Below, one piece after another: positions 36,562 through 44,804 of a DNA stretch of 64,000 nt (positions are counted from its first letter, which is position 1; the number at the start of each line of letters is the position of its first letter). A program made the position numbers and the translations under genes. Source of the DNA: Acinetobacter variabilis (GTDB taxonomy: Bacteria; Pseudomonadota; Gammaproteobacteria; Pseudomonadales; Moraxellaceae); the NCBI RefSeq assembly GCF_000369625.1, contig NZ_KB850113.1, positions 1,309,343-1,373,342 on the forward strand, in the 5' to 3' direction. The notes under the pieces are model-generated. The model worked only from the letters and a program-made list of their open reading frames with translations. It did not search any database and was not told where the DNA came from.

Positions 36562-37809
36562 ATGAAGTTAACAAAACCTGCTATTGATAAAATTGATTGC
36601 TCAGACAAAAATAAACCAACTTTTTTTTGGGATGAGAAAACACCAGGATTCGGCGTCAAAGTTACACCTAAAAATAATAAAAGTTACATTTTCCAAGGCC
36701 GTATTGGTCTTCAAAACCGTCGTATCAAAATTGGTGACGTTGATGTATGGAAATTAGATGAAGCTCGTAAATATGCACAAGAATTGGCGATTATGTGCCA
36801 CAAAGGGATTGACCCATTAATCGAGCGTAAGAAAGCTTTAGCTGATAATAAAGAACTGCTAAAACAAGAAAAGCGTAAAACTATTAAATTTAAAGATGTA
36901 TGGTTTGAATATTTAAAAGCAAGACAACCTAATTGGCGACCAAGAAGCTATCAGGATCATATCGAATTATCTAGAGGTGGTTACGATCCTGAAAAAAATA
37001 GTATTTATACTAATCAACCCATTTATCAACTGTTTGAGTACAAGCTTTCTGAATTAACTGCAGATGTGTTTTGTGATTGGCTTGATCAAAATGACTATCG
37101 TCCTACAACATCAGCTAAAGCATACAGACTTACACGAGCTTTCCTGAATTGGTGTGATGAACACGAGGATTATGAAAACTTAGTGCCTCCAAAATCATAT
37201 AACTCAAAAAAAGTTAAAGATAAAGTCCCTTCTCCCAAAGCCAAAAATGATTGTTTGATGAAACAGCATCTAAAACCATGGTTTGAAGAGGTAAATAAAT
37301 TAACTAGTAGAAAAATTGCGATTTTTTTGATATGTAGTTTAATAACTGGTTGCAGAAAAAATGAGCTACTTTCATTAAAATGGACAGATGTCGATTTTCG
37401 ATGGAAAACAGCAAAAGTCAGAGATAAAATTGAAGACGAAGGTCGCCTAATTCCTCTGACTGCATATGTTGAAAGCCTATTATTAGAACTAAGGAAAAAT
37501 TCTGATTCTAAATTTATATTTAGCAGTAAGGGTGCTGAATGTGGTCATATTGTCAATCCTTACGAGAGCTTAGAGAAAATATGTAAAAAACTAAATATTG
37601 AACTTACACCCCATGGATTGAGAAGGTCATATAAAACATTAGCTATATGGGCAAAAATCAATGAAGGATCTTTAGCCCAGATATCAGGTCATAAACCAAG
37701 TGCATTAGTTGAAAGACACTATATCGTACGACCTATGGATATGCTACGAGAAACACTGCAAGAATATGAGGACTGGATTTTGCAACAAGTGCGAAATGGC
37801 ATTAATTGA
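36550..37809 (+). CDS. Tyrosine-type integrase of island 2 (DUF4102 type)
   Basis: 419 residues from the ATG at 36550, or 415 from the ATG at 36562; neither has a good ribosome site. The N-terminal DUF4102/arm-binding domain is seen in LTKPAIDKI, TPGFGVKVTPKNNKSYIFQGR and IGDVDVWKLDEAR, as in P4-like integrases that use tRNA genes. The catalytic residues are Arg (ITGCRKNELLSLKW), HGLRR, HKPSALVERHY with the Tyr nucleophile. It lies next to the tRNA-derived repeat, as expected for the recombinase that inserted island 2. Confidence 0.88.
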   Translation: MLTRMKLTKPAIDKIDCSDKNKPTFFWDEKTPGFGVKVTPKNNKSYIFQGRIGLQNRRIKIGDVDVWKLDEARKYAQELAIMCHKGIDPLIERKKALADNKELLKQEKRKTIKFKDVWFEYLKARQPNWRPRSYQDHIELSRGGYDPEKNSIYTNQPIYQLFEYKLSELTADVFCDWLDQNDYRPTTSAKAYRLTRAFLNWCDEHEDYENLVPPKSYNSKKVKDKVPSPKAKNDCLMKQHLKPWFEEVNKLTSRKIAIFLICSLITGCRKNELLSLKWTDVDFRWKTAKVRDKIEDEGRLIPLTAYVESLLLELRKNSDSKFIFSSKGAECGHIVNPYESLEKICKKLNIELTPHGLRRSYKTLAIWAKINEGSLAQISGHKPSALVERHYIVRPMDMLRETLQEYEDWILQQVRNGIN

Positions 37810-37880
37810 AATATCCCCATTTGACTAGCATTCTTACGTTTCCAGAAAACTTATAGGTTCCTTTTACTTTGTTCTTAAAA

Positions 37881-38919
37881 GGCTTTGTTGCACAAAGATT
37901 TGAAATGCAAAGCGCCCCTAATTGAGCCAAATTTAAGGCGTAACTTGGGTAAGTGGTCGACCTAATTCCGTAAATCTGTTAAGGACTGCTACACGTGCAT
38001 GGATCTCATTCACTTGGCTATCAAAACTCCTTGCACTGAGTTTATCTCCTAATAATTTGATGCAATGCATCTTAGTTTCAACCAAACTTCGCCGATGATA
38101 GCCTGACCATTTTTTCCATAGTGTCCTGCCTAAACGTGTAACTGGTCGAAGTAATTCATTTCGCTCTAGTGAGCTACTCTTTGTATCTTTCCATGGTTTC
38201 GCATTTTTTCTAGGTGGAATCACCGCATGCCCTTGCCGATCTGCAATGACCTAACGGCATTGCTTGGTGTCATAAGCTCCATCAGTATAAACAGAGTCAA
38301 TCCGCTCATCTTGTGGAATCTGATTAAGTAAATCACCAAGCACCTGTGAATCACTGACATTATTGGTTGTAAGCTGAACTGCTCGTATTTGTAGGGTTTT
38401 AGCATCTATACCAATATGAAGTTTACGCCATTGGCGACGATATTCAGGTCCATGTTTCTTGCGCTTCCATTCGCCCTCACCTAGAAACTTCATGCCTGTA
38501 GAGTCCATGAGTAGATGCAGCCCATCGCTACTTTTTTGGTAGCTGATTACAATATCAATATGCTTTTGTCTTCTACAAAGCGTGGTGTAATCTGGAGCTA
38601 TCCGATTTAATCCGCAAAGTTTAATCAGACTTTGCACAAAGCCAGTAACCATACGTAAAGACAGACGGAATAAGGATTTAATCATTAAGCAGCATTGGAT
38701 GGCTGCGTCGGAGTAGGTTTGATTTCGCCCTTGTTTGCCTTTTGATGGCGCATACCATTGCGTAGCAGTATCAAACCAAAGGGCAATATTTCCGCGACTC
38801 ATGAGTGCTCGGTTATATGCGGGCCAATTGGTTGTGCGGTAGATTTTGTGTGTAGGCTTCTTCATTTGAAAATTATATCGATGAAAAAGACTTTACAGAT
38901 AGGTTTGTGCAACAAAGCC
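37881..38919 (-). mobile_element. IS5-family insertion sequence (IS903-like), 1039 bp
   Basis: Terminal inverted repeats GGCTTTGTTGCACAAA lie at 37881-37896 and, inverted, at 38904-38919. The single transposase gene is interrupted by one amber codon. Bases flanking the element (TTCTTAAAA left, GAATTAAAC right) are not a direct repeat, so the original target duplication has been lost, probably by deletion or recombination beside the element. The right end is only three bases from the stop of the radical SAM gene. Confidence 0.85.
37933..38865 (-). pseudogene. IS5-family transposase with internal amber stop
   Basis: Reads MKKPTHKIYRTTNWPAYN from the ATG at 38865 and would be about 310 residues. 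A TAG at 38251-38253 follows the catalytic block YTDGAYDTKQCR; the frame then continues unchanged (VIADRQGHAVIPPRKNAKPW) to the normal end, with the last catalytic Glu in RSLVETKMHCIKLLG. A single C-to-T change of a CAG codon explains the stop. The DDE domain is cut before its Glu, so the element should not move unless the stop is suppressed. Confidence 0.85.
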
Positions 38920-38922
38920 GAA

Positions 38923-39504
38923 TTAAACTCGTAAGATAAAAGGCAAGCCATTACCCAATATTTGACCTTGTGCATCGATACGCCATTCATTGGTTACTGT
39001 TAATGTTCGTGTTTCAATGCTTGGGTCATAAAAATTAGTAAAATAATGAAACCGCTGATTAGTAGATCCCACCCAATTACGCACATTTTCAGTGAAAGCT
39101 TGTTGATACTCCCCATCAACCAAAACATCTGTGGCGTTAAGCAATTGTGATGCTCCTTTAAAGCGAGCATCATCTAATTCTTCTAGCTGATAACCACTAA
39201 ACACCATTACTGATAAACCCATTTTTTTGCATGCTTGTGCTACATCAGCCAAACCTTCTGCCTGCAAAAATGGTTCTCCTCCCAGTAAAGTCACACCCTC
39301 AATGCCGTACTGTTGTAGATTTTGTGCAATCTGTTCAATAATCATCTTTGAATCACACACATCAGCTGGTTGAATTTTTAAAAATTGTCCATTACAACAA
39401 CCAACACAACGTTTTAAACACCCTTGCACCCAAATGGCAGTACGTAGGCCAGGTCCTTCGGCTTGGGTAACATCAATTATTTTTGCAATATTCAACCATG
39501 CCAT
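38923..39504 (-). CDS. Small radical SAM protein (NrdG-like activase fold)
   Basis: 193 residues. The 4Fe-4S/SAM motif is Cys29, Cys33 and Cys36 (VQGCLKRCVGC), preceded by EGPGLRTAIW and followed by LLGGEPFLQ, the SAM-binding GGE motif. This is the pattern of anaerobic ribonucleotide reductase activase and related single-cluster activators, but no glycyl-radical reductase gene is in the operon. It would have to act on another partner, or make a radical for a different reaction. Last gene of a five-gene operon, 26 bases after the AAA+ gene. Its stop codon is three bases from an IS end, so C-terminal truncation or loss of further downstream genes cannot be excluded. Confidence 0.75.
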   Translation of the reverse strand: MAWLNIAKIIDVTQAEGPGLRTAIWVQGCLKRCVGCCNGQFLKIQPADVCDSKMIIEQIAQNLQQYGIEGVTLLGGEPFLQAEGLADVAQACKKMGLSVMVFSGYQLEELDDARFKGASQLLNATDVLVDGEYQQAFTENVRNWVGSTNQRFHYFTNFYDPSIETRTLTVTNEWRIDAQGQILGNGLPFILRV

Positions 39505-39530
39505 GTGCTAATCCTTATTGATTGCTATTC

Positions 39531-41384
39531 TTACACGATATTAAAATCAAAAACTTTACCTGCCTGAATTACCTCAATATTTCGGTTTTTCAATTGTTCA
39601 GGATACTGTACTTCGGCAAATAAGAAATCTGCCAATGGATCAAATAAATACTTGGTCAGAACATTAAGGACACCACGCCCGCCATGTTGTTTATTGACTT
39701 GATTGATCAAGGTTTGCAAAGCTTTATCTTCATCCTCAAAACGAAATGACTGAATTTGCCATTTGTCTTTTAAACGCTGTTCAAGAGGTTGTAATTTTGA
39801 ACGCGCAATATTTTTTAAAATTTCATCATTGTCCATAAAATTAAATGGAATAATATTGGCTTCACCAATACGACCCAATAATTCAGGTCGTTTTAACTCA
39901 GTTTTAAAATGATGTTGTACAGCAGCTTGAAATTGTGCTGAGACTTGTTCAGGAGTACTTGGTTCAATTTCGCTTGCGCCAATATTTGAGGTAAATACAA
40001 TAAAAGTATCCGCAAAAGAAATGGTTTCACCTTTACCATCAGTTAAACGGCCATCTTCCAAAATTTGTAAAAATTTATCCAAAATACGCGGATGCGCCTT
40101 TTCAATTTCATCAAATAACAATAAAGAAAATGGACGATTTTTTACGGCATTGGTGAGCTGTCCGCCTTGTTCATAACCGACATAACCTGGAGGTGCACCC
40201 ACTAAACGCTGATCAGCATGTTCATGGTTAAATTCAGACATATCAAAACGGATGCAGGCATCTTCATCACCAAATAAAAATTGTGCTAAAGACTTTGCCA
40301 ATTCGGTTTTACCTACCCCTGTTGGTCCCACAAAGAACAAAGCACCTTTAGGAGTTCGAGCTTTGGCTGAATGCTGTAAACCCGATAAGCCTGTATAAGC
40401 TCGGATTAGAATTTTATTGACTGCCTCAATAGCTTGATCCTGACCTTTCACCCTCAGTTTAAGAGTCTCTTTTGTACCTTTTAACTTGCTATGATTTAAC
40501 TGCTCCCAAGGAGATTGACGCTTGCCAAAACGATATAAAGACACCAAGTTTTGTAAATTTAATGTTTCTTTTTGCTGACGTGATAAGCGTGCCAAATGAT
40601 AGATATCTCGAACGGTAAAACCATCGGTCAGCGTCACAAAATCAGTCATGGCTTGTGATTGTGGCAATAGATCTTCTTGTACTTGAAACGCCATTTTTAA
40701 TGCTGAAATAGCACGTTCACGTTCATGCATATTAGGCAAGTCGATATTAATTTCCGCAAATAATGGATTATTTAAATATAAGCTTGGCGGCAAGTTGCTT
40801 AATCCTGAGCATAAAAATACTAATAAACTTTGCGGTTTATCAATTTCATTTGCACTTAAATTGACTTGAGCATCACGGATACTTTTAGAAATTTGTTGTA
40901 ACCATGCACGCTCGGCATCACTTAAACTGTTAATTTGACCAAACATATAGTTGGACCAATCCACCACAAAAGCAACACGTTGCTGAGATTCAAACATTAC
41001 CTTTTGTGCAACGGCAAAAAAGTCTTTCGGTGTGAGTTCTGTTTGACCTGCATTGCTATTAGTTTCATGAGCTGAAGAGTTATCTTCTTCACCCATGTCA
41101 TAATCATCGGCATCATCAAATACTGATGACTGAAAACCTGTCGCTTGTAAATCATTCCATTGCTGTGGTGTTACACCTGAAACCCCACCAACACGCGAAT
41201 AAAACACCACATGCTGAAAGCCCTTTGTTTTTAGACTATCACTAATGATTTGATTAATCGGCTGTAATTGCCCATTTTTAGCGAAGGCGAGATCAATAAT
41301 ATTACCAGATACCACCAGTGCACGGCGCAACATGCTTTGACGCTCAAAATTTTCTAACCATGTTTGAATATGTTGTGTATTCAT
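39531..41384 (-). CDS. Clp-type AAA+ ATPase with degenerate N-terminal AAA-like domain
   Basis: 617 residues. The C-terminal half is a Clp/Hsp100-like AAA+ module: GPTGVGKTELAKSLA (about residues 350-362), GAPPGYVGYEQGGQLT pore loop, LLLFDEIEKAHP (about 420-430), TSNIG sensor 1 and GGRGVLNVL near the end. The N-terminal half resembles an AAA domain without a P-loop (RALVVSGNIIDLAF, VAFVVDWSNYMFGQ, LVFLCSGLSNLPP); an acidic, probably flexible stretch (DDADDYDMGEEDNSS) lies near residue 95. No ClpP-binding IGF/L loop is evident, so it is likely a remodelling ATPase. Fourth gene of the operon, 61 bases after the coiled-coil gene. Confidence 0.75.
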   Translation of the reverse strand: MNTQHIQTWLENFERQSMLRRALVVSGNIIDLAFAKNGQLQPINQIISDSLKTKGFQHVVFYSRVGGVSGVTPQQWNDLQATGFQSSVFDDADDYDMGEEDNSSAHETNSNAGQTELTPKDFFAVAQKVMFESQQRVAFVVDWSNYMFGQINSLSDAERAWLQQISKSIRDAQVNLSANEIDKPQSLLVFLCSGLSNLPPSLYLNNPLFAEINIDLPNMHERERAISALKMAFQVQEDLLPQSQAMTDFVTLTDGFTVRDIYHLARLSRQQKETLNLQNLVSLYRFGKRQSPWEQLNHSKLKGTKETLKLRVKGQDQAIEAVNKILIRAYTGLSGLQHSAKARTPKGALFFVGPTGVGKTELAKSLAQFLFGDEDACIRFDMSEFNHEHADQRLVGAPPGYVGYEQGGQLTNAVKNRPFSLLLFDEIEKAHPRILDKFLQILEDGRLTDGKGETISFADTFIVFTSNIGASEIEPSTPEQVSAQFQAAVQHHFKTELKRPELLGRIGEANIIPFNFMDNDEILKNIARSKLQPLEQRLKDKWQIQSFRFEDEDKALQTLINQVNKQHGGRGVLNVLTKYLFDPLADFLFAEVQYPEQLKNRNIEVIQAGKVFDFNIV

Positions 41385-41445
41385 TTTTATCCTGTTGTTT
41401 GCAGAAGTGATGATAAATTTATCTTTCTAAAGTGTGTGATCAATC

Positions 41446-42561
41446 TTAACCACGTTGCTGTTGATGAGGGGCTAAAGGTTTCATTTCTGCACTTTCATCA
41501 TCAGGGTTTGACCAAATAACACGTTCATCACTAAGTTCTACACCATAGACTTCCGAGAGTCGTGGCAAGACTTTTTGCATATCTTCTTTACAGGTTTGTC
41601 CACGATAATTATCAAATTCGTAACGGACTTTACCATCTAGCTCAATTTTAAATTTTGCCTGATTACCAGATGGACGTTGTGCCTGGATAATCACAATGTC
41701 CTGATCCTTTTCTTTTACCCGCTTTGGTTTTAATACGCTAAACCCTGCATTTTGTAAGGACTGATAAACTGCTTTTACCATTTCACGGCGAATACTTTCA
41801 TCTTCTAAGGCTTGATCTGTTTTTTGCGCCATGCTTTTCACTTGATCAAAACTGACAGCAGGATCATCCATAAGCTTTACTAAAGCTGTTTGCAACTGCT
41901 GGGTTTCCGCAAGAGGTAGTTGCCCTTCTTTAACATCATCAGCAAGTTGCTGTAATAAGGTTTGTGTTGCTACCTGTTCAATTTTTTGCTGTTGGCTTTC
42001 TCTTTGCTTTTTTGCTAGTTGTTCATAATGTTGTTGGATTTTATCCATCTCTTGATTGATTTGTGCAATACCATAATGACTTCCATCAGCAAAAATCTTT
42101 TGGCGTAAAGTACCTAACTCATTTAAAGCCAAATTACGAGCAAGTTTATCACTCCATTTTTGCCAATTGTGTTGCCATGTTTGTTCTAATTCAGCATGTT
42201 CTTGTCGACGTTTTTCTACCAATTGACGTTGTTTTTCTAAGGCTTCAAGACGCTGATTTTCAATTTCAATCTGCTGATTATCACGTGCAAGAGCCCTTAA
42301 GCCATAGATACGTTGTCCGATACTTAGACTAAGCTCACGTGCAGCAAAAGCATCGGTTCTCAATAAGTTTTGCATTTGAGTAAGTTGTTTTTTTATTTGC
42401 GTAACTTCAACTTCTACATAGGCAGTTAAACCTTGTTCCTCTAGCTGATTTAAAGTGTTTTGATAACGCTCAAGATATTGTGTAGTTGTTTCACGTACTC
42501 GTGCCTGAGCAATTTCACGCTCACGTTGTAGGCGGTAGCGTCGTTCATGAATTGCGCTCAT
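41446..42561 (-). CDS. Coiled-coil protein of the five-gene operon
   Basis: 371 residues. Residues about 1-235 are long helices rich in Gln, Glu, Arg and Leu with heptad character (LEALEKQRQLVEKRRQEHAELEQ region), which should form an extended coiled coil. The C-terminal 120 residues form a globular alpha/beta part (VKAVYQSLQNAGFSVLKPKR, KIELDGKVRYEFDNYRGQTC). No enzymatic motif is visible. It could link the helicase/nuclease and the AAA+ ATPase. 36 bases after the PIN gene. Family not recognised. Confidence 0.65.
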   Translation of the reverse strand: MSAIHERRYRLQREREIAQARVRETTTQYLERYQNTLNQLEEQGLTAYVEVEVTQIKKQLTQMQNLLRTDAFAARELSLSIGQRIYGLRALARDNQQIEIENQRLEALEKQRQLVEKRRQEHAELEQTWQHNWQKWSDKLARNLALNELGTLRQKIFADGSHYGIAQINQEMDKIQQHYEQLAKKQRESQQQKIEQVATQTLLQQLADDVKEGQLPLAETQQLQTALVKLMDDPAVSFDQVKSMAQKTDQALEDESIRREMVKAVYQSLQNAGFSVLKPKRVKEKDQDIVIIQAQRPSGNQAKFKIELDGKVRYEFDNYRGQTCKEDMQKVLPRLSEVYGVELSDERVIWSNPDDESAEMKPLAPHQQQRG

Positions 42562-42597
42562 ATTAAAATCCTATTTAAAAATTTTTAATAATGTAAA

Positions 42598-44754
42598 TTA
42601 TTGATGTTCTTTAATTAACTTAGGCTGATATTCGGATATAGTGCGAATATTGACTGCTTTTGCCAAATTCCCCATATTTTTATCTAAACTAAAAAGTTCA
42701 CTACTGTTAAATCGATAAAATAAAGCCACTGAAAGGATTTGTTCATCTGCAGTCATTTCTTGTGCTGTTTTACTTTTTGCAATGATAGTTACAAACTCAT
42801 CGTGAGTCGGTTCAATATGTTCTGATGTTAAATGCTCAATAGCACGAATCGCACGTCTCGCTTGCTGTGCTTGCTCGCTAAAGTTATCCCCGTCTTGTCC
42901 CTTTTTAAGGCCGTCTAGTTCATGTAAGACAACTTGCGGAATCACTACAAAATAATCTCTTTCTAAATTAGTCAGATCATCACTATGACGCATCAAATAG
43001 CTAGTATCTAATACTGCAATAGGCTTAGCATCTGTGCGTAAAGGTGCAAAGCTTTGTGCTATCCCTTGTTTTAATGCAACTAAATGTCGTTGTTGCTTTT
43101 TCAGCCTTTCGCAAAGATTCAAAATTTCAGTATGCTTGAGTTGTAGTTCCTCATAACAATCTAGCCAATCGTCGATTAAAGCTAGGGCCTTTATATTTAC
43201 CTTGCTTAAAGAGCTGGAATTAATCTGCTGATTTGGATTAAGTACATCTGGATTAATCTGACTTTTTAATGACTTTTGTGTCTGTACAATATTGACAAAG
43301 TCTTGATCGAGCGTTGTTCCAGCTTTTTGACCTTTGTCAAAAGCATCATCAAGTAATTTTGCAAAAAAGAGAGGTTCTGCCCATTGTGGTGCAAGTTCTA
43401 AATGTGAAAAGGTACTACGAAAATCTTTTAATTCATTAAAATTTGCAATCTGTTGAATTTTGTCTAACCATGCACTAGCACGTAAACCGGTATTATTCAA
43501 TTTTTTCATGGCTTCATGCAAATTCATGGCTTCTTTCATAGTTAAATTCGGTGCCTGTTGAATCACTTCATGTTCTGATAAAAAGTAACGTGAAAATGCT
43601 AAGACATCTAAGGTGTTAGTGGTATTCCAATGCATCACTTCATTTTTAATTGTCGACCACACTTGCTCATCACGAAGTTTAATTTTCAAAGCCACTAAAC
43701 GTGGTTGTTTGGCATAAAAGATATGGGTATTACCTTTTAATACTATTGTCGCTGTTTGATCTTTATATAGGTACAATGCCTGAAAGCCTTGTGGTAAAGC
43801 CGTAGTGAATGGCAAAGTTAGTGTTTTACCTTGTAATTTCGCTAATTTTGCCTTTTCCGACAAAACGATTTCTGGTTTATTACTGACTTGGTTTGGACTT
43901 TTTTCAGCATAAACCTGAATTAATGCGTTCTCATCGAGTAAAGTATTTTCTGCCAGCGTCACATCTAATACTGATGACCATTCAAAAGTGGGTAAATCAT
44001 TGTCTATCTGTTGGAACGTTGGGGCTAAAAGATGCTCCCACAGCACTTCATGCTTAGTTTGCTCAAGCCACATACTAAATATTTGCTGTACTTCCGAATT
44101 ACCTTTAGCATCAAATCCAAGATGACCTTGCATAGTAAGTGCAATACGCATTGGTAAGCGATGTGCTACTGTTTTAGCCACTAAACTATTAACGTCACTG
44201 ATATTAGTATTCGGCTTTTTCCATTCAAATTGTTTCTCACTTGCCTTATTAAGCATGTCACGAATCATTTGATCGATATGCGATATGTTCGCTTCAAAAA
44301 GCATTTGAGGCATTACATAAGGTGCTTGGGTATCATATGGTTTCAATTTATAGTCTTTATCACTAATAAACTGATTTATTAATGGATGAAATGTAGTTTT
44401 TAATTCAGTTTTTTTAATTTCACTTGGCATTTGATTTTTATAATATAACTCTTGCCCTCGTGTAGTTATTGCTAAATCTTTGACCTGCGTAGTAGTTAAA
44501 TCGGTGTCACATCGTTCCAACATTTCATTATCAATCAGGCTATACAAAGCTTTTTGCAGTAAAAATGGTTCTATTTTAAATTTCTCACACACTTGGTTTA
44601 AACTAAATTGCCCCAGCATTGTTTTATATTTCACTGCTAATTTTAACAGTAAATCTTCAAATACAGTGGGTTGGCGAATGGCTTCATAACTTACCTGAGA
44701 TTCCATCTGATACACAGGTAGGCTCACTTCAAAATTTTTAAGCAATTTCAACAT
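42598..44754 (-). CDS. Winged-helix and PIN-domain protein, putative nuclease
   Basis: 718 residues. The C-terminal about 145 residues form a PIN domain with acidic residues in the expected order: VLDTSYLM (about residue 582), VVLHELDGLK (about 613), TADEQILSVAL (about 670) and SLDKNMGNLAKA (about 690), close to the PhoH-associated PIN group. PIN domains cut RNA, and the acidic residues bind Mg or Mn. The N terminus (about 1-110) looks like winged helices (FSLNQVCEKFKIEPFLLQKALYSLI). The middle, about 450 residues, is not recognised. Second gene of the operon, 50 bases after the helicase gene. Confidence 0.7.
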   Translation of the reverse strand: MLKLLKNFEVSLPVYQMESQVSYEAIRQPTVFEDLLLKLAVKYKTMLGQFSLNQVCEKFKIEPFLLQKALYSLIDNEMLERCDTDLTTTQVKDLAITTRGQELYYKNQMPSEIKKTELKTTFHPLINQFISDKDYKLKPYDTQAPYVMPQMLFEANISHIDQMIRDMLNKASEKQFEWKKPNTNISDVNSLVAKTVAHRLPMRIALTMQGHLGFDAKGNSEVQQIFSMWLEQTKHEVLWEHLLAPTFQQIDNDLPTFEWSSVLDVTLAENTLLDENALIQVYAEKSPNQVSNKPEIVLSEKAKLAKLQGKTLTLPFTTALPQGFQALYLYKDQTATIVLKGNTHIFYAKQPRLVALKIKLRDEQVWSTIKNEVMHWNTTNTLDVLAFSRYFLSEHEVIQQAPNLTMKEAMNLHEAMKKLNNTGLRASAWLDKIQQIANFNELKDFRSTFSHLELAPQWAEPLFFAKLLDDAFDKGQKAGTTLDQDFVNIVQTQKSLKSQINPDVLNPNQQINSSSLSKVNIKALALIDDWLDCYEELQLKHTEILNLCERLKKQQRHLVALKQGIAQSFAPLRTDAKPIAVLDTSYLMRHSDDLTNLERDYFVVIPQVVLHELDGLKKGQDGDNFSEQAQQARRAIRAIEHLTSEHIEPTHDEFVTIIAKSKTAQEMTADEQILSVALFYRFNSSELFSLDKNMGNLAKAVNIRTISEYQPKLIKEHQ

Positions 44755-44804
44755 AATTATTCTCTATAAAATTTAGTTCAAATAGTCATAACATCTAAAT
44801 AAAG

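Noticed and set aside
37881-38919. IS6/IS26-family element, because GGCTTTGTTGCA resembles IS6-family ends
   Set aside because: The transposase is clearly IS5-family (IS903-like), and the end continues differently.
38923-39504. Calling the radical SAM gene nrdG
   Set aside because: No nrdD gene is present and the operon content is unrelated to nucleotide reduction, so the name would mislead.
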